Assembly (NCBI GenBank): GCA_948470475.1
Contig: OX419341.1
Location: forward strand, 4,761,853 to 4,825,852
Direction of reading: 5' to 3'
Origin: Galaxea fascicularis
Lineage: Eukaryota; Cnidaria; Anthozoa; Scleractinia; Euphylliidae
Length of the DNA: 64,000 bases
The position numbers were made by a program, and so were the translations under genes. The number at the start of each line of letters is the position of its first letter. The first letter of the stretch is position 1. The notes below the pieces were generated by a model that saw only the letters and a program-made list of their open reading frames with translations, made no database searches and had not been told where the DNA came from. Below are positions 32,601 through 41,400 of this stretch, one piece after another.

Positions 32601-35242
32601 GCCACCATGTTTGGGGAGGGGCACCAATATGGCCTCTTCATATACTAAACTCTGTAGTTTTGAGTGGTACATTTTCCCAAATAACTCAAGTACAGGATAT
32701 CGCACAGCCCTGAGACTTTGAAGGATGTTTAATTGTTACTTTTCTACAATATCTCAATTTGTTGACTTTATATTTTGAATGATAATCAATTTTATTCTTT
32801 ACAAGTTTGCATGACATGAAAACCAAGATTCCCATAACTCACCATCCTCAGATAAAATATTTTTTGCAATTCATTAAGAATAGTTGTGAACTGCAGTGCA
32901 AAATAGAAAACTAAATAAATTAATGCCAGATGTACAAGAATAAGAAAATACATGGAGGAAAATCCCAAATTACAGATTTTAAAAATAACTGGTCTATTTT
33001 GATTCATACTTTAAGGAATGGAATGACTCTTTGGAATGTCATACAGATATGTTGACCTCATAAATAAGCTAGACAGTTTAGAATGCTTAGTTTAATATTA
33101 TTTTTCATTCATCCAAAATTAATGCCAGAATTCTCACTAACCACAACAAAGCCAAACATAACAGCAGACATTAAAGGCAAAACACAATATTATTATTATA
33201 AGAACCCACACAGCTCACAATAAACCAAACAAAACCAATATTCATTGCATTCTCACTCCCTGGGTCCTTTTTCAGCATTGCTGCATTTAAAATAATATTA
33301 ATGTTACCTATGTCAATTTCAACATGGTCAGTGCAGACCAGGAAATCAACAGCTATTCTGGATGAAAAGCCCACTCAAACATGTGGGATTATCGCAGATT
33401 TTTGCAAGCCAAGGAAGGCCTTACAACTAAGGATAACCTACAAAAACTGTAGGCATGGACCCTCTGATTACAGTCAATTATTGATTGGTTGGGGTAATCT
33501 GATAATTTCTGAGGATCAATTTTGAAATCATAACCAATTCCAAACACAAGAATCAGACAGACTTGCATCATTCTGAGTTGGAGTGACTGAGCTGGACACA
33601 TCCATTTGGAGCTCTAAAGTAGATGTTGTGGTTTAAAATTTTTTGGTCTCATTTGATTTTTATTTTCCTTTGTTTCAGATTATGGTAACACATTTGACAC
33701 AAAGAAAAATAAAAATTACACTGGTTCAAAAAATTTTAAACCGAAAACAAAATAATTTAAATCACAAGATAGACTCAGTTATCTCGACCACCATCTGCAG
33801 GACTGTGCAAGTTACTTTTTCTTTGGACAGCCAGGCAATATTGGTTTTTGCACCAAATGAATATGCTGGGTGCCTTGGATCTCAAGGGTTTAGAGATCTT
33901 GGGCTCCCAACTACTTTTCTTAGGCCCTGTACAGACTAGGTGCCTGTGCCCGGTTTTCGGGAATGGACACTAATCTGAACATAGCTTTTTGTTGCTGCCC
34001 CTGAACAAATCTGAGCACCGTGCCTGGGCACGGGCACTACTGTACCTCCAAGGGTAGTACTCAGGCACCAATCACGGGCACGGCAACTTGTCTGAACCCG
34101 TTTTCATGTGTTCCCGCGTTTTTCCCCTGTTTCTCTACAATGCAGTCACAAGAATAGTAGCAATATTGCGGAGTAGTCAAAATGATAAACTGGGCACTAA
34201 GCCTTCTGCACGAGTGTGAACATCCTCGGTCCAGGGAACTGAGGTGTCTAGACAGCATCCTTTTTAGTGCCCAGGAACTGCGTCGTGGAATGAGTACTTA
34301 GTCTGAATGGGGCCTTGAAGTAAAGCCTTGATCTATCGTGAACTTCACCCCTCTTCAAACAAATTACTTCAATTTCCTTGAAGAGATATTAACATAGCCA
34401 TCCTTGGCAAGATTTCTGCACAGCTCCCTACATATAATTATACATTCACTTCATGACTCAAACTCTACTCATTTTTTAACAGGGCTGATATGAAAGTGAT
34501 GTACATATAGGTAGCTGTGTGGAAATCTTTTTGGCATCCTCTCATAGAATATACAAAAAAAAAGATCTTACCCTTGCCTCCCGGCTACACCTGCCACTGC
34601 TCCTGTAGTAGTTCCACTAGTGCTGGTTCCAGTGCCTCCCAGACCAGTCAAGGTGGTTGATGCAGTGGTACTTGTCGCAGCTGTGGTTTTTACCGCACTG
34701 AGCCCTCCAAAGGTTCCCAAGCTAGAACCAGCGCCCAATCCTAACCCAATAGTAGCAGTTGAAGTTGACCCCAGCAGTGATGTTGTGGTTGTAGTTGCAA
34801 TGCTGGTTTTAAACGGCCCACTACCCAGAGTAAGACCAGTAGCTGAGCTAGTCCCTGGTGTACTCCCCAGGGTAAAACATTTGCTTTGACCCGCCTGACT
34901 TGTCTGTCCAAATACCCCTAGGGCAGGAACTGTTGCACTAGTTTTGGGGGCATTAAACCCCGAAAATCCTGTTCCGCTACTTGAGCCTAGACTGCCGAAC
35001 GCGAAACCAGAAGTCCCAGTTGTAGTGGTCTTTGCAGCTTGAGCAAACGGCGTGCTCAAAGCTGGAGTTGTAGTTGCGGCTCCGATCGGTTTAATTGCCG
35101 AAAATCCGCTCATTCCTAAGTTACCAGTTGCCAAGGTACTTGTACCAAGAGTCGGTGTGCCAAATGATATTGAAGAAGCGCCACTACCAAACGAAAATCC
35201 CGTCGAACCGCCACCAAATCCTCCGGTTGTAGCGGCCGCCAT
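7127..35242 (-). CDS. NUP58: Nucleoporin NUP58/NUPL1 (p58/p45), complete
   Basis: Nine coding exons: 35242-34572, 15076-15020, 13765-13666, 11702-11628, 10879-10681, 9292-9210, 8359-8266, 7921-7835 and 7503-7127. All junctions are GT-AG, phases agree, and the 1743 nt encode 580 aa (human about 599). Residues 1-224 are G/S/T/A-rich with scattered FG motifs (GGFGGG, FSFGSG, FAFGSL, GVFGQ). Residues about 235-430 are the conserved helical core (GPLNEIAEHIKKYVKEQ, SNSIQRDG, LKNAEIAQRTNDIPQALQHE, HETFIALAAQLHEIHE). A second FG/GLG-rich tail ends in PPAGNKRGKRR, matching the basic C-terminus of vertebrate NUP58. The protein should sit in the central channel with NUP54 and NUP62 and bind transport receptors through FG repeats. 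Start: ATG at 35242 lies in a strong AAAATGGCGGC context; an in-frame ATG at 35269 would add nine residues. Intron 1 is about 19.5 kb and hosts three other genes. Confidence 0.95.
8386..8700. repeat. Nested inverted-repeat element in NUP58 intron
   Basis: AGTATCACCCAACTAGT (8386-8402) is mirrored by ACTAGTTGGGTGATACT (8563-8579). Inside is a shorter palindrome around CTAGAGGACTATTAGTAATAG. Directly after lies a second palindrome (8585-8690), CAATTAGACCC...GGGTCTAATTG, with inner GGGCTATTGACCCGTAGCCC. There is no coding capacity. Confidence 0.65.
9978..10100 (+). repeat. Possible degenerate tRNA-derived fragment
   Basis: GATGGCCAAGTGGTTTAGGG resembles the A-box side of a Leu/Ser-type tRNA. 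About 85 bp further on, GAAGGTTCAAACTCTA resembles a B box. The distance and the AT-rich middle rule out a working tRNA; a decayed SINE is the likeliest reading. Weak evidence. Confidence 0.3.
11242..11615. repeat. TA-flanked MITE in NUP58 intron 4 (family 1)
   Basis: Terminal inverted repeats TAGGGACCTTAAGCAACGAC at the left and its reverse complement at the right, with TA at both outer edges as in Tc1/mariner-type insertions. The interior (CTTTGCCATCCTCAACTCTG..., AATAATCGCGAAAGAGTTAC) is shared with the element at 39127-39580. The right end is only 13 bp from the donor of NUP58 exon 4. Confidence 0.8.
13003..13414. repeat. Foldback repeat with GGGTTTGT ends
   Basis: The left end GGGTTTGTGCAC is mirrored by GTGTACAAACCC on the right. 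Both sides also carry inverted or repeated TTCAAGGAC / AAGGACTTTT runs. It is non-coding and lies in the NUP58 intron between the 13666-13765 and 11628-11702 exons. Boundaries are approximate. Confidence 0.5.
14808..14878. repeat. Hairpin element (family 2), short copy
   Basis: Inverted arms TTTCCTTTGTCTCCTA and AGGAGACAAAGGAAA surround AATAATAATAAGGGTT. The arm core CCTTTGTCTCCTAACCCT is shared with the two larger hairpins in MTMR intron 6 (41053-41209 and 41390-41547), so this is a dispersed family. Confidence 0.6.
16172..16372. repeat. MITE with ATAGGCCATTTCC ends
   Basis: ATAGGCCATTTCC at the left is mirrored by GGAAATGGCCTAT at the right. Long inner arms GCGAGTCTTGGTGCTCATCC / GGATGAGCACCAAGACTCGC follow. 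Length is about 200 bp, non-coding, in NUP58 intron 1 just outside the duplicated block. Confidence 0.75.
16789..17335. mobile_element. TTAA-flanked terminal-inverted-repeat element
   Basis: The body 16793-17331 (539 bp) begins AGTGCTACTATGATAAAAAA and ends with a sequence reading GATGCTACTACGACAAAAAA on the other strand. TTAA stands on both sides (16789-16792 and 17332-17335). Copy B has a single TTAA at the matching point (22911-22914, CCCTTTAAACTCT), an intact empty site. TTAA specificity is typical of piggyBac-type transposases, and also of Kolobok. No transposase is present, so the copy is non-autonomous. Confidence 0.85.
18747..20222 (-). CDS. F-box-like protein, intronless, copy A
   Basis: An uninterrupted 491-aa frame lies entirely within NUP58 intron 1. 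Residues about 4-45 (LTDDCLLRILSYLDDQSSFL, then SFALTCQRFQQVTKTT) have the F-box pattern: LxxxxLxxIxxyLdd followed by a hydrophobic run and a Cys/Arg-Phe end. F-boxes recruit SKP1 in SCF ubiquitin ligases. I do not recognise the remainder. It seems to contain two related modules, each with a GK...MV or GK..KVF strand, a GD(Y/G) turn, an E..I/LHVT or E.QLEVT strand, and a helix pair ending in P.I..FFIWLCYF or P.I..LFIAAYF. The tail is acidic (ESEEESSEEELEDSEP). Compared with copy B it lacks four residues near 290 (SLRKLISKW shortened to KFSKW). Start: ATG at 20222 is shared with the other two paralogues; an in-frame ATG at 20258 would add 12 residues. AATAAA on the minus strand near 18528-18533 is a candidate poly(A) signal. 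Confidence 0.8.
   Translation of the reverse strand: MASMLTDDCLLRILSYLDDQSSFLSFALTCQRFQQVTKTTRSVLHTKLVRSKAEYFVKRYIVEIGDDYDKYCQLRDFLRDSAQLTATKRLLTFGKIIDVWKRNGPVVAKLFTWLRNQESSREEGEPRATCYTEYGKFTLDLPSSGKQMVVKTSHFGDYGHNYDRELSIHVTCGDLDVNSEGFTTYCPEDYMYWREDEVKRAVEPMKEVIALLQKELGETVPPMTDHFFIWLCYFFPQASNLDVEHKLSFKDAARNAKPTPSSVQSALDEFHKSGQFENKFSKWETEKQQESKYSKIVAESVRLLAQRSEKETLDRLGRDAKKFYSISNGYDFKQLPKQGLLDLILRTSLEGGHYGAGAIADKHVESRVSYRCYGGKTLKVFSSMHGDGASYPTWHEIQLEVTLPDGKVLKLEAKDELLEVEKLSPVTELVKEGIIQRMGGECIPKISNLFIAAYFLQALKFDVGFLGEYEKLIPSESEEESSEEELEDSEP
20571..21499. mobile_element. Poly-G-ended element with 9-bp target duplication
   Basis: The body 20580-21490 is flanked on both sides by CTGAAAGCC (20571-20579, 21491-21499). 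Its ends are inverted: left C, twelve G, TACTCCC; right, read on the other strand, CCCC, twelve G, TACTTGGG. A second inverted motif, ATGTGCCGCTGG / CCAGCGGCACAT, follows inside each end. Removing the body rejoins a repeat that also occurs uninterrupted at 4230-4330. There is no coding frame of note. Related GGTACTCCC...TATGTGC starts occur at 22110 and 27985. Confidence 0.8.
23648..24165. mobile_element. hAT-like non-autonomous element (tentative)
   Basis: The body 23656-24157 starts CAGGCCTGTAGCA and ends with a sequence reading CAGGCCCACAGCA on the other strand. The 8-bp flanks CATGATGA and GATTATGA match at six positions, consistent with a decayed 8-bp hAT target duplication. Copy A continues without the element (ATCACGATGACGTCC). 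The interior includes a C/G-run and no transposase. Confidence 0.55.
24914..26401 (-). CDS. F-box-like protein, intronless, copy B
   Basis: 495-aa single-exon frame, collinear with copy A throughout, with roughly 45-50 substitutions and a four-residue length difference by eye. The F-box-like N-terminus (MASMLTDDCLLRILSYLDDQ), the two putative C-terminal modules and the acidic tail (ESVEESSEEELEDSEP) are all kept. There are no internal stops or frameshifts, which argues that both copies have stayed coding since the duplication. Differences are dense in the stretch around residues 315-365 (LGRDTDRFYNLSNDYDF, LEASSYDAGSIADKY) and sparse elsewhere. The ATG sits in CAAAATGGCTTCC, as in copy A. Function is unknown; an SCF adaptor role is inferred only from the F-box-like motif. 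Confidence 0.8.
   Translation of the reverse strand: MASMLTDDCLLRILSYLDDQSSFLSFALTCQRFQLVTKTTRSVLHTKLLRSKAEYFVKRYIVEIGDDYDKYCQLQDFLRDSAQLTTTKRLLTLGKIIDVWQRSGPVVAKLFTWLRNQESSREEGEPRATCYTEYGKFTLDLPSSGKRMVVETSHFGDYGHNYDRVLKIHVTCGDLDVKSERFTTYCPEDYMYWREDEVKRAVGPMKEVIALLQKELGETVPPITGHFFIWLCYFFPQASNLDVEHKLSFKDAARNAKPTPSSVQSALDEFHKSREFENSLRKLISKWETEKQQESKYSKIVAESVRLLAQRSEKETLDRLGRDTDRFYNLSNDYDFRELPKQLLLDLILRTSLEASSYDAGSIADKYVESRVSYRCYGGKTMKVFSSMHGDGASYPTWHEIQLEFTLPDGKVLKLEAENKLLEVEKLSPVTELLKEGIIQRMGGECIPKISNLFTAAYFLQSLEFDVGFLGQYKKLIPSESVEESSEEELEDSEP
26668..26714 (+). repeat. SINE fragment with Pol III B box
   Basis: GGGTTCGATTCCCGGACTCG matches the B-box side of the SINE at 6320-6590. The A-box side is truncated. 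It marks the point where copy B diverges from copy A upstream of its F-box-like gene. Confidence 0.6.
26820..27062. repeat. Hairpin-rich repeat (family 3), copy 1
   Basis: Contains GGGCCGTATTCTACGGTACGG and TATGGCCCGAGCGCTTCGCG, the latter followed by its inverted partner GCTTGGGCCATA, plus outer arms CTCGTTTTCTCGGTCCGTAC and ATTATGGAGTATGGACCTCG. The same plan recurs at 43929-44125. Non-coding. Confidence 0.6.
28435..28566. mobile_element. Perfect 114-bp palindrome with 9-bp target duplication
   Basis: The body 28444-28557 has two 56-base arms that are exact reverse complements, separated by only CC (28500-28501). The outer ends read TAGCCTGCGAGAGCAGACG. CCAAAAAGC flanks both sides (28435-28443 and 28558-28566). 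Copy A has one uninterrupted counterpart (GACCAAAAGGCC near 22544-22555). A 9-bp duplication fits Mutator-like elements among others; no transposase is present. Confidence 0.85.
29643..29867. repeat. TA-flanked MITE upstream of F-box-like gene C
   Basis: Ends TAGGGAGCTTAAGCACGTGC and, mirrored, GCGTGCTTAAGCTCCCTA. The arms run on through TTTTTGAGACGCG and GGCAACCGGAAGTGA. It lies about 165 bp upstream of the gene C start codon. Its outermost bases resemble those of family 1 (TAGGGA..TTAAG). Confidence 0.75.
30034..31599 (+). CDS. F-box-like protein, intronless, diverged copy C
   Basis: 521-aa single-exon frame on the opposite strand to NUP58 and to copies A and B, still inside NUP58 intron 1. 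The N-terminus (MASMLSLPDECLQSIISFID, then SVILTCKRFYQATEN) is a better F-box match than in A or B because it keeps LPDE. Shared family blocks include KVLDVWKRNGPVAAKLYTW, IHVTCGDLEV, LLQKELGETVPPITSHFFIW, LLLRTSLEAS, KYVESGVSFRC and PKMTNFFTAVYFINALEF. The acidic tail is longer and has a repeated SESEEES unit. Overall similarity to A and B is clearly lower than A to B, so C split off earlier. The frame is open upstream to 29959 without another ATG; 30034 (CATCATGGCGTCC) is chosen because all three paralogues start MASML. Confidence 0.8.
   Translation: MASMLSLPDECLQSIISFIDDPRSFQSVILTCKRFYQATENARSILHRKLMRVKAEYLIKCWIVDRRDKHDGHNLVELLGECARLAARKMLLTYDKVLDVWKRNGPVAAKLYTWTRRNDIFKHAGSNVKRAITLHLPSCVRNMVIETLINPDSFYEEVVDLRSALHIHVTCGDLEVHSFPEMNLSAENHTSWDNEEVKDAMEPTKAVVELLQKELGETVPPITSHFFIWLCFFFPDRSNLLGENRLTFKEAARNTKPNLNSVQTAIVEFHNELQFENSLQKLLTTWINKTRENQEREQLQDPEMIAWIIHLLTQRSETKILGRLEENASRFYHIVIHHDLNLPCNAMLDLLLRTSLEASTYKRTASARKYVESGVSFRCAGGKVMKIHGSVQGDGRVGRHYPNWEKLELKFTLPDDNVLRLESPLDLRILDPVTELLQEGIDQIWHETQNIPKMTNFFTAVYFINALEFDDAYSIAFDSFDRLLPLTRFPESEEESNFCQYSESEEESYNDWESSPEGYWL
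31600..34571. other. Gene-free end of NUP58 intron 1
   Basis: No credible coding exon is seen. It contains AT-rich DNA, an AAAC run near 31945, a TTTAAA-type inverted stretch at 33629-33740, a probable foldback element at 33923-34314 (GGCCCTGTACAGACTAGG... / ...TTAGTCTGAATGGGGCC) and a weaker inverted pair at 34427-34535 (ACAGCTCCCTACATATAA / TACATATAGGTAGCTGTG). Confidence 0.55.
34572..35242 (-). CDS. NUP58: NUP58 exon 1, N-terminal FG-repeat domain
   Basis: This single 671-nt exon encodes the whole N-terminal low-complexity FG region: 223 codons plus two bases, donor AAGG|GTAAGA. It joins in phase to the 15076-15020 exon, giving ...GVAGRQG-DVKDTPLPGP. FG spacing is irregular, with many GLG/GTS/TAT stretches, so cohesive FG density is lower than in vertebrate NUP62. 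Confidence 0.9.
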
Positions 35243-35459
35243 TTTCCTTCCGCAACATTGTGCTCTCAAAGAGAATTAGCCAATCAAATTGCGCGTTAGA
35301 AAATCTGTATTGTTGCATCACGGGACATGCAAGTGCACTTTTCCAATATGGCTGCCGAAGGAGGATAAACTTCTCAATGAAGGTGTGAGTAAAAGATCGA
35401 TTTTCCTGCAGGCAAAGAGCCGATCGATCCGGAATAGCATCAGCACGTTCTTACGCGCC
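35243..35459. promoter_or_regulatory. Divergent promoter NUP58 / MTMR
   Basis: Only 217 bp separate the two start codons, so both transcripts must start here or in very short flanks. A CCAAT box is visible at 35280-35284. A YY1-type motif, CCAATATGGCTGCCG, lies near 35343-35357. The NUP58 start codon itself sits in a canonical YY1 match (AAAATGGCGGC on the minus strand). No TATA box is apparent. This is the layout expected of a bidirectional housekeeping promoter. Confidence 0.75.
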
Positions 35460-38400
35460 ATGGACTTGATAAAGACGCCCAAGGTAGTCAATATACCATT
35501 TTATCAGTTAACAAGCAAAGCCAGTTTCTGCCCTATAAGCTTAAGTTTGCGGCACCTTTTTTCAATCGATCTACCGGCTGCGCTTAGAGAATATATCTTA
35601 CGATGTTCATTACTTTAGCTCTGGCTTAAGTTATAACTTAGGAAATTTTAACAGTTTGGAAATAATTCAGACTGTAGGTGCCTAATGTTAAAATCAATGG
35701 GGATTGTTCAAAACATGAATACCTGGTTGCTATATTTAAGGGCTTGTAACGTTAATTTGCAAAAATCCCAAAACAAAAAAAATTAATGTAAGATCAAGTA
35801 CCTTTGATAACTTCTCATACACCAGTCAAACTAACCTGTATATAATACTCTGATAAATTTGACACGAGAAGAAACTTACACTGCAGAATATGTTTCAACT
35901 TACTTGTATTTACAATTAATATTTCATCGATTAAGAATGCATAGTATGATCTAAGCTCCTTCACAAAATCTGGCTGCTTGAAGTGGAGCAAATATAGTGC
36001 AAAGCACAGCACTTTTGTGGATTACATTAGCTAAAGTTACTCAGATTTTTGTCACTGTTAATTTATTGGGAGAGAGACAAAATGTCTGCATCTCTGACTC
36101 AAGCTGAACCTACTGTTTTCAATAAATCAACCAATTCATCAGATGCATTTCCACTCTCAGGGCTAACTCATGGAAAACTAGGTCATCTATTTTGTTTATA
36201 TTCAACATCCAATCTACATTTACTGCTAGAATTAACAGCATCCTGTGTGGTGATGAAGAAAGGGAGTTTGTTGGCATAAAAAAAATACTAAGCCAAAGCT
36301 TTTTTGTCTGCAGGTTGACAATGTACGTTTAACAACAAAACATGGGAAAAAGAAAGCGGCCGTGGGTACTTTATATTTGACAGCCACTCATCTGATCTTT
36401 GTTGATCCAGATTGTGCCAAGGAAACTTGGGTAGGTTTGTGTAAATTAAGGATAAAATATTATGGCTAAGGGTCACAATGAGATGTAAGTATTATGCAAT
36501 AACAAAGAAAAAGTTAACTACGAGGTACAAAGGTTATGTTCTAGTAATGAAACAGGTTTTTGATCTCTTTCAGTACAGGAACATAAAGGCACATAGTTTG
36601 TAACCCAAATTAATTTCATTTGGTCATAGATTCTACATTCGCACATTGCCTCAGTGGAGAAACTTCCTCTGAATGCCATCGGGTCTCCTTTAAAAATCCG
36701 ATGCAAGACATTCCAGATTGTGACGTTTGTTATTTCAAGAGACAGAGATAGTCAGGAAATTTACTCTAGTCTGTTGCAACTCTCTAACCCAGGTAAGGTT
36801 ATAGTTTATCACTATTACCATTTGTTGATTGTTAATAATATTATTAATAATAGGGTTTAAGGTAAGGTTAAAGTTAATCATTGTCACAGTTCCTTTATTT
36901 TTTTAAATAATACTAATAATGCAGTTGTCTCCCTATGACTCAAACCCTTGATAACTTGAACCTCTCACTTACTCAAGCTGCTCTGTTTTTCCCTCCAGGT
37001 CATTTTGGAAAGAATTCCACACAGCCCCATACATTAATTATACATGCATCACTATCATACTAACCCTTTTCCAAATATGAATAGGGTTTGAGTCACAAAA
37101 TGCATGATTGTATAATTAATTTATGGGGCTGTGTGGAAATCTTGCCGTCATTTTCTCTATAATTTTACCCCTGCTAACACTAACTCCCACAAACTTGAAC
37201 CTTTTTCTTATTTTCCTTGAAGGTTTGAGTCATCAGGAGTCAACTTATCTCTTCACATTGTTAGTTCTAACATTCCTGGGTAGGGTGTGTCGTAAGGGGG
37301 GACTAACTTAACTACAAAACTGTTGCTATGGAAAGTTCCCAACCTTCATATCTTGGAAACCCTAACTTGCACAGGCAAGCTGTCTGGCTATGTTTTTACA
37401 ATCAAAAAGGTTTTCAAGATTTTCGAGTCACAACCATATTTGGTAAGTCACGTGACCAGAGCAGGAAAAAGCCTAAAACTTGTGGGGCGTGCACTTTTGG
37501 ATATCGAAAATGGTGCCAATGGTTAAAGATCACCAAGATGCAAAACTCTATGTATCAATTTTTTTGAAATTCATGTTACTGTGAGTACAATCCATACTTA
37601 ATGTTCAAAGTAAGGCCTTTTCACATTTTGGTGTTAAAATCCGGAATGGGATACCAACTAGTCTCAAAAACTTATCCAAAATCTCTTTTAAAAATACCGT
37701 TAGAACAAAACTAATTGAAATTCTAGAAACTGAAAACTCCTATGCCGATATAGATACCATAATAATAACAAGATGAAAGATTAAAATTCCAACTGAAGTT
37801 AAGTCTAGTTTTCCTTTTTTACACATTGTTTTTGTTATTGTTGTATGTAATGTTCTTTTATTGTAATTCAGTTCAGTTTTTGTAAAAAAAATGCGTATAT
37901 TATTCTGTGTGCAGTCTGGCTTGCCGCGATTAGCCCCTCGTTATTTGCAAGCCAGCCTAGTAATAACTTAAGTGTCTGTCGTAAATAGAACTTGAACTTA
38001 AACTTGAACTTGAGAAGGCTGGAATATCTCCAATTGGCAAACAAATTGGAACTACACATAATTTTCTCCAAGTTTTAGGGATTTTTCTTGCTAAACCGCA
38101 GGTAGGGCCTGGGGCAAGTGGTGTATGCACAATAACAATTTTTAAATTTCTCATGCTCACCTTCACACATTTCACCAATATAGTAGCAAAAACACTTAAA
38201 AACAGTGTTTTACAAATTAATGCAATCCGTAAAAATCCCTTGGCAACAACGCTAAGTCTGTAGTACCTTAATAAACCATAGACTGGCCACTGGCCTTTCC
38301 TCCTTCAACTACAGCTGTATGGAACCCTCTGTAACCCATCAGGGGTTTCAATAAGGTTTTGAGCAGGAAGGCTTTGTTATGTGCCACAGGCAGCCAATTT

Positions 38401-41400
38401 GTTTGGGTTTGACTTTACATGTATCACATAAATCAGAAGGGAAAAAACGTAAACTACAAAAAATTAATGATTGACGTTTAGCCATCTTGTATCTGATTTG
38501 TTTTGTTTTGCAACAAAATACTAAGACATTCTAGAAATACTTCTATTGTTGATGGTTTTATGAGTTTCATGTTAATAATCCTGTTGTTTCTGTCCTTACA
38601 GAAAGACTTGAAGACTTGTATGCGTTCTCCTATAACCCTTTAAGTGAACAGCTGATTCGTTCTGCTGGATGGGCACTGTTTGACATTAAGTCTGAATATG
38701 CACGCATGGGATTGCCAAACAATGAGTGGTGTTGCAGCAATTTGAACAAAGACTACCTGGTAAGTTGCAATTAACCATCTAAACTGCATTGATTTAAAGA
38801 TATTAATTTTTGTTTCTTTTATAAATAGGTGTGTGACACTTATCCCAGTGTGTTGTACCTGCCTACTGCAGCCTCCAACCCTGTTCTAATTGGCAGTGCA
38901 CGGTTTCGTAGTCGTGGTAGACTCCCTGCCTTATCATTCCTCTACAAGAGGACAAAGGTATTTACTTTTCTTGAAATGACTTTGTTGTTAAGTTGGATGT
39001 TCTATAATAAAGAATTTCACAGAAATGTAGGTGTTTATAGTGCACAAAGGTAGCTTTCTGTCTTGGTGTCAGCTTGGTGTCATTTTGACTCTTTTCTAAT
39101 AACTGAGGTTTTCGATAAACAAATAATAGGGAGTTTAAGATTCTATGACAGCGACGGCAACGAAAACGTCATTTCAAAATACAACTTCTCGTTTGTGTAA
39201 CTCTTTCGCGATTGTTCCAATTTGTTTAACATGAAAAATGCTGGCGAGCTGACCAGGGCTTAAATTACTATGAACGATGTTGAAGCAAAGAAAGAGAAAG
39301 AAAAAACATTTTGGTACATTTCTTTGCCGTCCTCTGCAAAACAACAACGTGAAATGACCAAATTTGGGGTTTTCTCGAGAACGTGAGTGTATGGTGACAA
39401 GTTTTTCTTTCTCTTTCTTTGCTTTAACATCGTTCATAGTAATTTAGACCCTGGACAGCTCGCCAGCATTTTTCATGTTAAACAAACTGGAATAATCGCG
39501 AAAGAGTTACACAAACGAGAAGTTTTATTTTGAAATGACGTTTTCGTTGCCGTCGCCGTCGTAGAATCTTAAACTCCCTAATAAGGATGACAATCTGTGG
39601 CAGCATTGTCAAATGACATTTTGATGACTCCATGTCACTAAATTTTGCACCTATTTCATTACAGGTGTATATACATTGTAATGAACCTACATAATCAGTG
39701 CTTGAAATTAAAAAAAACTCCAGGAGGTCCCTATTTCAAAAGCCAGACAACCAAACCTGTAAATTTGGTTGCCCTGATAAATTGTTGGTTGCCCGTTAGA
39801 AAAACCTACCCATTTAAGTGCACCACACAAAAAACTTCCATTTTTGTCTTCTTAGTGATCTTATCTATATGTTAACTTTTCATTCACTTTCTACAGCAAG
39901 TCTTGCTCAATTTAGCTTTCTTTCGAGGAGGTGGCTTTACACCTGTCAAAAAACTCCACATTTTGACTCTGTGAAAGAAAATTATTGAAGACAAAAAGCC
40001 CAAAACCGAAATAAAGAATTTGAGAACAATTGTGGTAACGATCCTTCCTTTATTTACACGCCATATATCCCATAGCTCTTAATGTACACCACTGAATTTC
40101 GCAGAAATCTGGAGATAAGTTGTGGCATATTCAAGATGGCATCCATTGTTCCAGTTAACTTTCAGAGTTAGGGAGTCACGGAAAATTTTTAAGGGGTCAT
40201 AAGACACGGGTCTTCCCTAATTTTCTTACTTAACAACTCTGTGTGTCGGGTCAGGGAGCCAGATTTCTCGGGATTTTGACCCGAGACCCGCTGCTTATCT
40301 GGAACACTGGGCATCTTTGATCTTTATCACTACCAGAGATGAAACTTTGGGCTTGTCTCTCAAATTTTCATATCCAAAACACAGGAAACCACTTAGCTGA
40401 GGCAAATTAGTTATTAACAACTTCACATTATCAGACATTGACACTACAAAACTGTCACATAAGTCTTGTGCCATTTATGATTAATCTATTTTCTCTGTTT
40501 AATGCTGGGTTGACCATTCATCGGCAACCAGCCTCTTAATTTTACCCAAAAAATTGGTTGCCTGGTAAACATTTTGGGCGTCCCGGACAACCGGACAACC
40601 GCTAATTTCAAGCACTGCATAATCAGTGTTAATAATAATTATAATAATAATTATTATTTATGAATTTGAAGAAGATAACATGGAGTTATGAAAACATCAT
40701 TCAACATTGCTATCACAAGTTTTTATTCTTATTCTTAATTTCCAGCAGACAATGTTACCTTTTTAATGTCATTTTGGTGACAAATCATTATGCTGTTGTA
40801 ATGATTGTTAACTGAAAACTGTCTTTGTTTTTCAGGCGGCAATTTGTCGTTGTAGTCAGCCTCTGTCAGGATTCAACTCAAGATGTCAAGAGGATGAGAG
40901 ACTCATTCAAGCCATTCTAGATACTACGCTCAATGCTAAATATGTCTATATTGTGGATACAAGGCCCAAGGTATAATCATGATAAATTCACAACATCTGT
41001 TTGCAGACTACCTGCTTGCACTCACTTCTTGTCTTATCACATGTATATGTTACAGGTTAAATTTGATCTCAGGTCATTTTTGATTGAACATTGGTCAAAA
41101 TGAAATTCCTTTGTCTCCTAACCCTAATTATTGATAAGAAGACAAAGGAATTTCATTTTGACCAATGTTCAATCAAAAATGACCTGACATCAAATTTAAC
41201 CTGTAATATATAACTCGAGATGTCAAGAGGATGAGAGACTCATTCAAGCCATTCTAGATACTACACCTAATGCTAAATATGTCTATATTGTGGATACAAG
41301 GCCCAAGGTATAATCACAATAAATTCACAACAGTTGTTTGCAGACTACCTGCTTGCACTCACTCCTTGTCTTATCACATGTATATGTTACAGGTTAAATT

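Noticed and set aside
34620..35279. Proline/valine-rich frames antisense to NUP58 exon 1 and to its last exon (7221-7475)
   Set aside because: These are complements of the G/T/A-rich FG repeats; low-complexity sense sequence creates long antisense frames.
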